DNA of 40,725 bases from an uncultured bacterium (GTDB taxonomy: Bacteria > Verrucomicrobiota > Kiritimatiellia > RFP12 > UBA1067), in NCBI GenBank assembly GCA_902775595.1, contig CACYNF010000012.1:1-40725 (forward strand). Reading direction: 5' to 3'. A program made the position numbers and the translations under genes. Below the pieces are notes generated by a model. That model searched no databases. It was given only the letters and a program-made list of their open reading frames with translations, and had not been told where the DNA came from. Of this stretch, positions 26,191 to 35,106 are shown piece after piece. Position 1 is the stretch's first letter. Each line of letters opens with the position of its first letter.

Positions 26191-28253
26191 CCGCGGAATC
26201 TCCTTCTCGCGGCGACGGCAACAAGGAAAAGGAACACCGCGAACGGAACCGCCCCCACGAGGACGACGGCGAAGCGGAAGCGCCCCGCGCGGTCGAGCCC
26301 GGTGGACAGAACGTTCGCCTCGGCGCCGCTCGCGACCGCCGCGTCAGTCCCCGAAAGATAGGCGACACAGTTGAGGAAGAAGTCGCGGTTCGCGTTCGCG
26401 CGCGCGGCGAGCTGGCCGTTCATCACGAACCCGGCGTCGCCGATCGCGACTATGCGCATCGGACGTATCGAGAGGTCCGCCCCCGCGCCCACGCCGCGCT
26501 CAACCGTCGCCGCCACAACAGCCGTCCCCGCCTTGGCGAGGGGCGTGAACTCTATGCGGTCCGCCCCCGCGCCGGCCTCGGCCGCGGCCGAGGGCATGAA
26601 GCCGACGGGACGCTCGAGGACTATGCGCGAGCCGTGGAGGGGCTTTGATATCGCATGCTCGGAGAATTCGCCGACGACTACGTCGGTCGCGGAAAGCGTC
26701 TTCGCGCCGGCCGTGGACATCTGCGACGGGCGAAGCCCCCACCCGGGCAGAAGCGACGCGACGCCGCCGGAATCCGCGGAGGAGAGGAGCACGAGCATGC
26801 GCCCGCCGGCGCGGAGATACGAATCGACGCGGCCCGCCTCGGCGCGCGAGAAGTCCTCCTTCGCGCCGGCCACGACGATGAGGGCGCAGTCGGAAGGTAT
26901 CTGCGCGTCTCCCGCGAGGTCGATGACCATGTTCCTGTACCCCTCGCGGGCAAGGTCGCGCGCGATGTCGCTCATCCCGAAGGCCCCGTAGTCGTCGCCC
27001 GCCGTCTCGCCGTGCCCGACGGTCCAGTACACGTTGCGGCGCTGGGGCGGCATCGTCATGCTCTGTATCGACGACGCGCATATCCTCTCGTCGAACCCGC
27101 CGGCGAGAGGCAGAACAACGCTGCGGCGCCCCTTCTCGAAAACGAGGCTTCCCTCTTCTGCGCCGAGGCGCACAAGCCGCTCCGCCGGGCCGAGGTCCCA
27201 GAGGGGATCGACGAACCGGAGGTCGATCCTCAGGCCGCCGAGCGAAGCAGACTCGCGCTGCAGAGAGCGGAGGAAATGAGCCGTCGGACGGAAGCGCGCG
27301 TCCCTGCGCGGAAGGAAGCACGTGACGGACATGTCGCCGTGCGCCTCGGCGAGAATGCCGCGCGTCCTCGCGGAGAACCCTGCCTCCACGCTGCCGACCG
27401 GCAGGTCGATCTTCGTGTCGAGCCTTCCGGCGAGCAAGGCAAGAAGCACGGAAAAGACGGCCGCGAGAAGCAGGGCGAAGGCGGTGGAGATGCGCAGGGA
27501 ACGGCCTCCGCGGCCGCAGAACCGGCACATGGCGACGTTCTTCGAGGCGACGAAGAGGAAGAACGACGAGAACACGAGATAGGCGACAACAGTCCCCGAG
27601 GAGAAGAGCCCGGACGACATGTCCATCACGTGCGCGTCTAAAGGCATCTCCCCGAACACCGTCCTTCCCTGGGGCGCGAGGGCGAGAAGCGCGGCCCATC
27701 CGCCGCGGGGGATGCCGACGAGCAGGAAAAGCGACGCGCACGCGGCGGCGGCTGCGTGCCGGAACATCGAGCTCATGGCGACCGACACCGCGCACCAGAG
27801 GCTTCCCTGGAGCATAAGCGCGAGGAAGGCGGGGCAGAAGCCGAGCACGCCGACGCCTGCAAGCGCGGACGGCGCGTAGACGCGAAGCACGGCGACCGTC
27901 GCCGCGAAGGAGAGGAAAGTGGCGAACACCGTCATGGTGAACACGCCGAGGAACTTGCCGAGCGTGAACTCGCGCTCCCTCACCGGCGTCGTCAGGAGAA
28001 GCTCTATCCGCCCGGTCTGCAGCTCGTCGCTCCAAACGTCCATCGCGAGAAAAGCCGCAAGCGCGGGGAGGAACGGAGCGACGCCCATCGCCCACACGGA
28101 CGCCACCGAAAGGTTCGCGCCTTCGGCCGCGTCGAGACGGGACGCAAAGAGCGCCGCCGACGCCGCGAGAAAGCCGCCGGCGGCGAACGCCGTCGAGAAA
28201 AGGCTCCTCGCGCGGCCGATCGTGCGGTTCCATGTGACGCGCACGGGGCTCAC
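26187..28253 (-). CDS. ABC-2 permease fused to GldG-like extracytoplasmic domain
   Basis: 688 residues. Residues about 1-245 form a GldF/ABC-2-type permease with six hydrophobic segments and the motif DVWSDELQTGRIELLLTTPV typical of that family. A further TM at about 270-295 leads into a GldG-like auxiliary domain (FSARTRGILAEAHGDMSVTC, VYWTVGHGE, LIVVAGAKEDFSRAEAGRVD, YLRAGGRMLVLLSS), and a final TM lies near the C-terminus before a basic tail RRRFRG. GldF and GldG are separate in gliding Bacteroidetes, so this is a fused version. The start is GTG 28253, six bases after GGGAGG and overlapping the ATPase stop by 4 nt (GTGA); the frame extends further upstream only by chance. The transported substrate is unknown, and a role in gliding cannot be inferred. 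Confidence 0.88.
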   Translation of the reverse strand: MSPVRVTWNRTIGRARSLFSTAFAAGGFLAASAALFASRLDAAEGANLSVASVWAMGVAPFLPALAAFLAMDVWSDELQTGRIELLLTTPVREREFTLGKFLGVFTMTVFATFLSFAATVAVLRVYAPSALAGVGVLGFCPAFLALMLQGSLWCAVSVAMSSMFRHAAAAACASLFLLVGIPRGGWAALLALAPQGRTVFGEMPLDAHVMDMSSGLFSSGTVVAYLVFSSFFLFVASKNVAMCRFCGRGGRSLRISTAFALLLAAVFSVLLALLAGRLDTKIDLPVGSVEAGFSARTRGILAEAHGDMSVTCFLPRRDARFRPTAHFLRSLQRESASLGGLRIDLRFVDPLWDLGPAERLVRLGAEEGSLVFEKGRRSVVLPLAGGFDERICASSIQSMTMPPQRRNVYWTVGHGETAGDDYGAFGMSDIARDLAREGYRNMVIDLAGDAQIPSDCALIVVAGAKEDFSRAEAGRVDSYLRAGGRMLVLLSSADSGGVASLLPGWGLRPSQMSTAGAKTLSATDVVVGEFSEHAISKPLHGSRIVLERPVGFMPSAAAEAGAGADRIEFTPLAKAGTAVVAATVERGVGAGADLSIRPMRIVAIGDAGFVMNGQLAARANANRDFFLNCVAYLSGTDAAVASGAEANVLSTGLDRAGRFRFAVVLVGAVPFAVFLFLVAVAARRRFRG

Positions 28254-28960
28254 GCAGCACCTCCCTTGATCGCGGACGAAAGGCGGGCGCGGAGAGCCGT
28301 CCTGTCGACGCCGGCGGCCGTAACCGACGCGGAGATGACGCCGTCCCTGAGCACAAGGAACCTGGTCGTCCACTTCGCGAGGTCGTCAAGTTCGTGGCCA
28401 GTCGCGATGACGGCGGAAAACGCGGCCGCGGCGGAAAGCACGGGCCCGGCGGCTTCGCGCATCTCGCCGTCGAGCCCCGCGAGGAAGTCGTCGAGCAGCA
28501 GAACGCGCGGCCGCAGCAGCAGGGTGTCGGCGAGCGCCACGCGCTTCTTGAGCCCTGCGGAGAGGCTGCATATCGGGGAGCGCAGGAAGTCGGAGACGCG
28601 GCACATCTCGCACGCCTCGTCGACGCGGCGGCGTATGCGCTTGAGGGGCTCGCCCTTGAGCGCCGCGCGGTAGACGAGGTATTCCTTCACGGTCATGTCC
28701 TCGTAGAGCGAGACGCGCTCTGGCATGTAGCCGAGCTGCCTGCGGTAGCGCAGGGGTTTCGCGAACGCGTTCTGCCCGTCCACCATGACGACGCCGGAGT
28801 CGGGCGCGGCGAGGGTCGCAAGCACCTTGAGGAGCGTCGTCTTGCCGGCGCCGTTCGCGCCGACGACGCACACGACCTCGCCGGGGGAGACGACAAACGA
28901 CACATCCCGCAAGACTGGTTTCTTTCGGTAGGTAAACGCGATGTTTCGCACTTCGAACAT
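28250..28960 (-). CDS. ABC transporter ATP-binding protein (ABC-2/GldA-like)
   Basis: 236 residues. Walker A is GANGAGKTTLL, the Q-loop region is LGYMPERVSLYEDMTV, the signature is the variant LSAGLKKRVALA, Walker B is VLLLDDFLAGLD and the switch histidine is in IATGHELDD. The Walker B sequence has Asp where nearly all ABC ATPases have the catalytic Glu, followed by Phe instead of Pro. This could slow hydrolysis, but Asp can work in some members. It powers the fused permease encoded by the next, overlapping gene. Transcription probably starts at the -10 element overlapping the end of the upstream HAD gene, leaving about four untranslated bases. Confidence 0.93.
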   Translation of the reverse strand: MFEVRNIAFTYRKKPVLRDVSFVVSPGEVVCVVGANGAGKTTLLKVLATLAAPDSGVVMVDGQNAFAKPLRYRRQLGYMPERVSLYEDMTVKEYLVYRAALKGEPLKRIRRRVDEACEMCRVSDFLRSPICSLSAGLKKRVALADTLLLRPRVLLLDDFLAGLDGEMREAAGPVLSAAAAFSAVIATGHELDDLAKWTTRFLVLRDGVISASVTAAGVDRTALRARLSSAIKGGAA

Positions 28961-28970
28961 TGGCTGCTAT

Positions 28971-28979
28971 ATTATATCA
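28971..28979 (-). promoter_or_regulatory. Extended -10 promoter (TGA-TATAAT) of the ABC/glnN/sirtuin operon
   Basis: TATAAT at 28976-28971 directly follows the TGA stop codon of the HAD gene, and that TGA supplies the TGN extension. Transcription would start near 28964, four bases before ATG 28960, leaving no room for a Shine-Dalgarno sequence. Confidence 0.5.
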
Positions 28980-29615
28980 TACTTCGGCGGGGGTCGCGGC
29001 GATGCGGCTCGCAAGGGCGAGCTCCTCGGGTTTGCCGTAGCCCCACGTGACGCCAACCGATTCAATGCCGTTGTCCTTCGCCGCCAGGAAATCGCTCTTC
29101 GTATCGCCGACGATCGTGCAGTCACCGGGCGCTGCGGCGTATTTCCGCATGAGAAACGCGAGAAGCGCCGACTTCGTCATCTTGCCCACGGCGGGATCGT
29201 CCTTGAACATGTCGCCGGCGTAGATCCCGTCGAAGACCCTCTCCCAGCCGAACTTCCGCGCGATGAGCACTGCGCCGACATAGCGCTTGTTCGTCGCGAC
29301 GACGACCGTTGCGCCAGCCGCCTTCAGCGCGCGAACGCGGTCGACGATCCCCGGATATTCGACCGTGTTGGGGAAGCCGTCGTTGTCGTAGTGCTCCCCG
29401 AAGCCCTTTCGTATCGCCGCGCCGAGCGCATCGGTGTAGATTTCGGGGAAAAGGGCCTTCGCCATGTCCTCGATCGGCGGGCCCGCCACGAAAAGCTCGT
29501 CGAAGCGCGGGCACTCGAGGCCGAGGTCGGCGAGCGTGGCCTTCCACGCCTCGCGGATGTCGCGGTCGGTGTCGGCGAGAGTGCCGTCGAGGTCGAAGAA
29601 CCAGAGCTTCTTCAT
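28977..29615 (-). CDS. HAD-superfamily phosphatase, phosphoglycolate-phosphatase-like
   Basis: 212 residues. Motif I is FFDLDGTLADT (nucleophile D8, acid D10), motif II is VVVATNK, and motifs III-IV lie in MTKSALLAFLM and IVGDTKSDFLAAKDNG. An alpha-helical cap spans about 15-80. Size and motifs place it with Gph/PGP-type small-molecule phosphatases; the substrate cannot be read. It overlaps ptsN by 4 nt (ATGA) and is the last gene of the holA operon. Confidence 0.88.
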   Translation of the reverse strand: MKKLWFFDLDGTLADTDRDIREAWKATLADLGLECPRFDELFVAGPPIEDMAKALFPEIYTDALGAAIRKGFGEHYDNDGFPNTVEYPGIVDRVRALKAAGATVVVATNKRYVGAVLIARKFGWERVFDGIYAGDMFKDDPAVGKMTKSALLAFLMRKYAAAPGDCTIVGDTKSDFLAAKDNGIESVGVTWGYGKPEELALASRIAATPAEV

Positions 29616-30325
29616 TTCAGGAAGCCCTCCTCTGCCGCGCGGACGATCTCTATGACCTGCTCCGGGTCTGTCGCCTCGTCGAGTATCTGCAGGAACTCGG
29701 TGGCATGCGCCATGACCGCAAGGCGCGAGAGTATGTGGAGGTGCATCTCGTGGTCGGTCGAGCAGACGAGGAAGAAGTGCCGCGTGCCCTGTCCGTCGGG
29801 CGCGCCGAAGAACACCGGGCGTTCGCTACGCCCGTACGCGACGAAAGTCTCCTGGAACATGTACGGGTCGTGGAAACGCGGGTGCAGAAACGCGGCGCCC
29901 TCGCCAACCGCCGTGGAGGCCGTCTCCTCGCGGGCGACGAGCTCCTTGAAGAGCGCGTCGGGATCGTAGACGAACCCCGTCGCGTCGGCGATGCTCGTCA
30001 TGTCGCGCAGGATCCCCGCCTTCGCCTTGCCGGGCACGCCGAGCACGATCCCCGTCGGCGCGAAGAGCCGCCACACGCGCCAGTCGGCGCTGTTGGAGCG
30101 GCGCTGCTCCTCGAGGATGACGTTGTGCTGGCGGATCTGCTCCCTGTGGCCCGACGCGAGAAGATTGCGCTGAGCCCATTCGTCGAGGGCACGGTGCTCG
30201 AACCACAGATCGCCACCATGCTCGCTGAAGTCTATCTCGCCGCGCTGCGCGACATGGCGGAGCTCGTTCGCGTCCATATGGACGTGCTCCGCGGCGGAAC
30301 GGAGGTTCAGCATCTCGCGGCTCAT
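29612..30325 (-). CDS. ptsN: PtsN-like EIIA phosphocarrier with N-terminal HTH domain
   Basis: 237 residues. Residues 1-60 look like an excisionase/MerR-type helix-turn-helix (LNLRSAAEHVHMDANELRHV, then a short wing GGDLWFEHRALDEW). Residues about 85-235 are a PTS EIIA fructose/nitrogen-type domain: VAREETASTAVGEGAAFLHP carries the phosphorylatable histidine, followed by VFFGAPDGQGTRHFFLVCS and HLHILSRLAVMAH. EIIA-Ntr proteins are regulatory rather than transport components. The start, ATG 30325, overlaps the holA stop by 4 nt. No EI or HPr gene is present. It probably modulates a partner protein or DNA-linked process. Confidence 0.85.
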   Translation of the reverse strand: MSREMLNLRSAAEHVHMDANELRHVAQRGEIDFSEHGGDLWFEHRALDEWAQRNLLASGHREQIRQHNVILEEQRRSNSADWRVWRLFAPTGIVLGVPGKAKAGILRDMTSIADATGFVYDPDALFKELVAREETASTAVGEGAAFLHPRFHDPYMFQETFVAYGRSERPVFFGAPDGQGTRHFFLVCSTDHEMHLHILSRLAVMAHATEFLQILDEATDPEQVIEIVRAAEEGFLK

Positions 30326-31335
30326 CGCGCGGCCCTCCTGCGGCACACCTGCGCGAGACGCACGACGACGAGCGAGTCTGCCGACTGCGACGACACCGCG
30401 CGTTCGCGCAGCTCGAGGAAACGGAAGCGCGCGGCGCGAAGCTCATTGAGCGACCAGTTGCGCAGAAAGCCCTGGTTCTTCTTCGCGGCATACGGGTTCA
30501 TGCCCTCGGCCGCCTCGCGGAAACGGCCCTTTGCCTCGGCGTCCTTGAGCTCGGCGAGCTGGCGGAAGAACTTCTCGACGACGGTTGTCACAAGCACCGC
30601 GAAGCCGGTCTCGCGCTCAAAGCGGCCCACGGAATCGAGGACCTTCGCAAAGTTACGCTCGCCGAGGGCGTCGGTGATAGCCCATATCTCCGGCTCCACC
30701 CCGACGCCCTGCGACGATATCTCGGCTATGTCCGCGGCCGACACGGCGCGGCTCTCGCCGCCGATGTAGTCGCGCATCTTCTCGAGCTCGCTCACGAGCG
30801 AGCGCGAATCGGTGCCGACGCGCGCGACAAAGAGCTCTGCCGCGCCGCGCTCGAACGAAAGCCCCATCTCCTTCGCGAGGTCAACGACGCGCACAACCGC
30901 GCTTCTCGCCTGCTCCCAGGGTTTTCCAGCGGAGAACACGATCATCTCCACCGAGGACTTGAGGGTCTTGGCGAAGATAGAGGTCTGTAGGAGCCTAGGA
31001 CCCGACAGGATAAAATGCTGGTTTTCGGGGAGGTCTGCGGCGGCGAGCTTCTCGGCGAACCTCTCAAGCGCAAGCTTGACAGCTTCGGACGGGCCGCCCT
31101 TCCCGCCCTGGGGCAGAAAGCCGACGTTGCGCCACCATGTCGTCTTCCTGGGGTCGAGGAAAGGCGGCGTAAGGAGCGACGCCTCGGCCTCTCGCAAGTC
31201 CCTTAGCTGAAGCTCCTCGTTCGTCGAATTGGCAGAGTCTACCGTCTCGAGTCCTACGCCGTCGCCGACGATGCGCTTCGCGGCCTCCGACACGAGATAG
31301 TCGTCCTCCCCTATTATGACATGGATCTGCGCCAC
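30322..31335 (-). CDS. holA: DNA polymerase III delta subunit
   Basis: 337 residues, close to the usual 330-345. The clamp-loader subunit that opens the beta sliding clamp. Start of the fold is AQIHVIIGEDDYLVSEAAKR; further landmarks are LFVARVGTDSRSLVSELEKM, IWAITDALGERNFAKVLDS and the C-terminal collar helices ending LVVVRLAQVCRRRAAR. The open frame continues 79 codons upstream through a terminator and promoter, so it is cut to the GTG at 31335. An AAGGGG lies 12 bases before that GTG. It is first in a holA-ptsN-HAD operon. Confidence 0.85.
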   Translation of the reverse strand: MAQIHVIIGEDDYLVSEAAKRIVGDGVGLETVDSANSTNEELQLRDLREAEASLLTPPFLDPRKTTWWRNVGFLPQGGKGGPSEAVKLALERFAEKLAAADLPENQHFILSGPRLLQTSIFAKTLKSSVEMIVFSAGKPWEQARSAVVRVVDLAKEMGLSFERGAAELFVARVGTDSRSLVSELEKMRDYIGGESRAVSAADIAEISSQGVGVEPEIWAITDALGERNFAKVLDSVGRFERETGFAVLVTTVVEKFFRQLAELKDAEAKGRFREAAEGMNPYAAKKNQGFLRNWSLNELRAARFRFLELRERAVSSQSADSLVVVRLAQVCRRRAAR

Positions 31336-31360
31336 TCTTTCACTTTGCCCCTTGGCGGAT

Positions 31361-31369
31361 ATTATACCA
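31361..31369 (-). promoter_or_regulatory. Extended -10 promoter (TGG-TATAAT) of the holA operon
   Basis: TGGTATAAT follows directly on the T run of the ferredoxin terminator, so the -35 region would lie inside the terminator hairpin. The predicted start is near 31354, giving a 19-nt leader with AAGGGG. Confidence 0.55.
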
Positions 31370-31394
31370 AAAACGACGCGCCCGCACGGGCGCG
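31369..31394 (-). terminator. Intrinsic terminator of the ferredoxin gene
   Basis: On the minus strand CGCGCCCG (31394-31387) and CGGGCGCG (31384-31377) form a perfect 8-bp stem around TG, followed by TCGTTTTT. This is a clear Rho-independent terminator about 120 bp after the ferredoxin stop. Confidence 0.8.
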
Positions 31395-31397
31395 CCA

Positions 31398-31516
31398 TTT
31401 CTACATTGCCAAGATTCGTTCGGTGGCGGAGCGAAGGTCCGAGCGAGTGGATACGGCGTATCCGCCGAGGTTCCACGAGGAGGAGCCTTCGGACGCCTCC
31501 GAACGGTCTCTCGACC
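31398..31516 (-). other. Structured 3' untranslated region of the ferredoxin mRNA
   Basis: The 119 bp between the ferredoxin stop and its terminator hold no gene. They contain two further inverted repeats: TTCGGA-4 nt-TCCGAA (31488-31503) and the near-perfect palindrome GGATACG-G-CGTATCC (31449-31463). They may protect the short transcript from nucleases or form a 3'-derived small RNA. Function is not established. Confidence 0.4.
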
Positions 31517-31687
31517 TTAGGCCGGGGCAATCGCCTCGTTCGGGCAGGTCGCGGCGCAGGCGCCGCAGTCAACGCACTTGTCGGCGTCGATCACGTAGGG
31601 CGTACCTTCGCTGATCGCCTCGGCGGGGCATGCATCCTTGCAGCAACCGCACGCGACGCACTTGTCGGCAGCAATCTTGTGAGCCAT
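31517..31687 (-). CDS. 2[4Fe-4S] ferredoxin (clostridial type), 56 residues
   Basis: A complete small gene with two bacterial ferredoxin motifs. Cluster I is CVACGCCKDACP (C10, C13, C16, C20, plus an extra C15) and cluster II is CVDCGACAATCP (C38, C41, C44, C48). Each four-cysteine motif supplies three ligands to one cluster and the fourth to the other. It is a soluble low-potential electron carrier for fermentative or anaerobic redox enzymes, which supports an anaerobic lifestyle. AAGGAG lies nine bases before the ATG. It is monocistronic, with its own promoter upstream and a terminator downstream. Confidence 0.97.
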   Translation of the reverse strand: MAHKIAADKCVACGCCKDACPAEAISEGTPYVIDADKCVDCGACAATCPNEAIAPA

Positions 31688-31725
31688 TTTGTTTTTCTCC
31701 TTTTTGGTTGTTTGAAATCGACGCC

Positions 31726-31755
31726 ATTATACCACCCCGCGCACGAGTTAGGCAA
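31726..31755 (-). promoter_or_regulatory. Promoter of the ferredoxin gene (TTGCCT-18-TATAAT)
   Basis: A perfect TATAAT (31731-31726) preceded by TGG, with TTGCCT at 31755-31750 as -35, spacing 18. It is the best sigma-70-type promoter in the window. It lies in the 83-bp gap after the MacB-type permease gene, where no terminator is evident. Confidence 0.7.
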
Positions 31756-31770
31756 CGGTAATTTGCACCC

Positions 31771-32996
<1,226 letters not shown>

Positions 32997-33000
<4 letters not shown>

Positions 33001-33740
33001 GCCAGCGCCTCCTTGACGAGGCGGGAGACCTCCTCGGTCGTCTTGCGGCCGCCTTCGCCGCGGTCGTCGCGCATGACCTTGCCGTCGCGCATCACGACGT
33101 GCCGCTTCGCGTAGGCGGCGATGTCGTCCTCGTGCGTCACCATGACGATTGTGATGCCCTCGTTCGAGAGCTCGGTGAAGAGGTCCATGATCTCTATCGA
33201 GCTCTTTGTGTCGAGGTTGCCGGTCGGCTCGTCCGCGAAGACCACTGGCGGGTTGTTCATGAGCGCGCGCGCGATCGCGACGCGCTGCTGCTGGCCGCCG
33301 GAGAGCTGCGCCGGGGTGTGCATCTCGCGGCCCTTGAGCCCCACGCGCTCGAGAAGCTGCATGGCGCGCGCCTTGCGCTCGCGGCGGTTTAGCCGCCCCA
33401 TGTAGAGGTCGGGCAGCTCGACGTTCTCGAGCGCGCTCGTGCGCGGCAGTAGGTTGAAGTTCTGGAAGACGAACCCGAGCTTCATGCAGCGGATCCGCGC
33501 GAGCTCGGCGGGCGAGCGCTTCGCGACTTCGAGGCCGTCGAGGAGATACGAGCCCTTTGTCGGGACGTCGAGACAGCCAAGGATGTTTAGCATCGTCGAC
33601 TTGCCGGAGCCGGACGAGCCCATTATCGCGACAAACTCGCCGTCGTCTACCGAGAGAGACACGCCGTCGAGCGCATGCACCGGCTCGTCGCCGATGGCGT
33701 AGATCTTGTACATGTCGCGTATCTCGATGAGATGGGCCAT
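32997..33740 (-). CDS. MacB/LolD-type ABC exporter ATPase
   Basis: 247 residues starting [14 protein letters not shown]. Walker A is GSSGSGKST, the Q-loop [10 protein letters not shown], the signature [15 protein letters not shown], Walker [13 protein letters not shown] and the switch [10 protein letters not shown]. All catalytic residues are present. It shows the tight similarity to LolD/MacB ATPases expected for mechanotransmission exporters. The frame is open 15 codons further upstream through a hairpin; ATG 33740 matches the family start. No clear Shine-Dalgarno is visible. It lies 55 bp after macA and overlaps the permease gene by 4 nt. Confidence 0.94.
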
Positions 33741-33760
33741 ATTTTCGTTACACTTGCGGT

Positions 33761-33775
33761 CGCCTCGGAGAGGCG
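33761..33775. repeat. REP-like hairpin between macA and the exporter ATPase gene
   Basis: CGCCTC-GGA-GAGGCG forms a perfect 6-bp stem with 3-nt loop. Its minus-strand flank GGTAGGGGCGCC resembles GGTAGGCGCC in the 27-bp inverted repeats at 16.8 and 17.4 kb, so it may be a member of a dispersed repeat family. It could also moderate expression between the two genes. Confidence 0.4.
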
Positions 33776-33795
33776 CCCCTACCAATTGCCATTAC

Positions 33796-35106
33796 CTACT
33801 TCTTCGGCTCGGGCGCAGTGCCCTTGTTCTGGTTGCGCTTCGGGAACTTCGGCATGAAGGGATTCGTCGAGTCCTTGCCGTCCATCGCGGCCATGTTCGC
33901 CGTCTGGTAGCCAACGACCGCCTCGCGGCCCTCGAGCGCATCAACGCCCTCGCAGACGATGGACGTGAACGAATCGTCCGTAACGCCTTCTTCAACAAGG
34001 ACATACTCCAGCGGATCGCCCTCTTTCCGCGGCGCAAGCCAGATCTTGCGTCCGCGCGGTATTTCGCCGGCGATGCGGTCGCGATCCTCGTCCTTCGGGC
34101 GGAACCTGAACGCCGCCGCCGCGACCGCGAGCACGTCCTCGGCCCGCGCCGTCTCGATCGAGAGCGTCGCCGTCATTCCGGGGAAGAGCTTCTGGCCGGG
34201 GTTTTCGGCCTCGACGATCACGGGGAACGTCACGACGTTGTTCGTCGTCGTCGACGCCTTCCTGATCTGCTTCACCTTACCCTTGAAGCGCGTACGGTAC
34301 GCGTCGACGGTGAACGTGACGTCCTGCCCCACCTGAATGCCGCCGATGTCGGCCTCGGGGATGTCTGCCGCGACCCAGATCGTGTCGAGATCCTCCGCGA
34401 TCGTGAGGACGGGCACCGCGTTCATCGACGAGACGACGGTCTCGCCCTCCTCCACCTTGCGGTCGATCACTATGCCGTCGACCGGCGAGACGATCGTGCA
34501 GTAGCTCAGATTCGCCTCGGCCTGGTCTACGCTCGCCTGCGCGCTCTCGACCTCGGCCTTCGCGCTCGCAAGCGCGGCCTTCGCGCTTTCAACCGCGGCC
34601 TTCGACTTCGCAAGCGACTCCTCCGCGCTGTCGAGATCGGCGACCGGAGCCATCTTCTTCTCCGCCAGCGCCTTCTTGCGGTCGTACGTCTTCTGCGCGA
34701 GGACGAGCTCGGCCTCGCGCTGGCGCAGGGAACACTCGCTCGTCATGACGCCGGCATTGCTCATGTGCAGCCGCGCGACGGCGCTCTTGTAGTTCGCCTT
34801 GTAGACGAGGGGGTCGATCTCCGCGACCACCTGCCCGTTGGTCACGACGTCGTTGTAGTCGACATAGAGCTTTATGAGCTTGCCGTTGACCTGCGCGCCA
34901 ACCGGGATCCCCTTCGAGGAATTGCGCGGCGTGACGGAACCCGTCGCGGAGACCGTGCGGACGATGTCCGTCCGGGCGATCGGCGCGGTGCGGTACGACG
35001 GGGACTTCTTCCCCGCGACAATCGGCATCTTGTCGCCGCATCCCGCGGCGAGGGCGAGGCACGCCGCAAGCAGCGCGGCGCGCACCGCCTCATTTCTCGT
35101 CTTCAC
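33796..35106 (-). CDS. macA: MacA/HlyD-type periplasmic adaptor lipoprotein
   Basis: 436 residues. Signal peptide with lipobox LAAGC (cysteine about 23), so it is a lipoprotein. It has the adaptor order: beta-barrel and lipoyl half (GAQVNGKLIKLYVDYNDVVT, GQVVAEIDP), a coiled-coil hairpin at about 105-200 rich in Ala, Lys and Glu, the second lipoyl half (CTIVSPVDGIVIDRKVEEGE), a beta-barrel (VGQDVTFTVDAY) and a membrane-proximal domain. The start is GTG 35106, seven bases after GGAGGAG, overlapping the tolC-like gene by 17 nt. It bridges the inner-membrane transporter and the outer-membrane channel. The tail after about 415 is Lys/Pro-rich and not conserved-looking. Confidence 0.93.
   Translation of the reverse strand: MKTRNEAVRAALLAACLALAAGCGDKMPIVAGKKSPSYRTAPIARTDIVRTVSATGSVTPRNSSKGIPVGAQVNGKLIKLYVDYNDVVTNGQVVAEIDPLVYKANYKSAVARLHMSNAGVMTSECSLRQREAELVLAQKTYDRKKALAEKKMAPVADLDSAEESLAKSKAAVESAKAALASAKAEVESAQASVDQAEANLSYCTIVSPVDGIVIDRKVEEGETVVSSMNAVPVLTIAEDLDTIWVAADIPEADIGGIQVGQDVTFTVDAYRTRFKGKVKQIRKASTTTNNVVTFPVIVEAENPGQKLFPGMTATLSIETARAEDVLAVAAAAFRFRPKDEDRDRIAGEIPRGRKIWLAPRKEGDPLEYVLVEEGVTDDSFTSIVCEGVDALEGREAVVGYQTANMAAMDGKDSTNPFMPKFPKRNQNKGTAPEPKK

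Noticed and set aside
31336-31572. N-terminal extension of holA
   Set aside because: It reads through a promoter and an intrinsic terminator and lacks homology to the delta-subunit fold.
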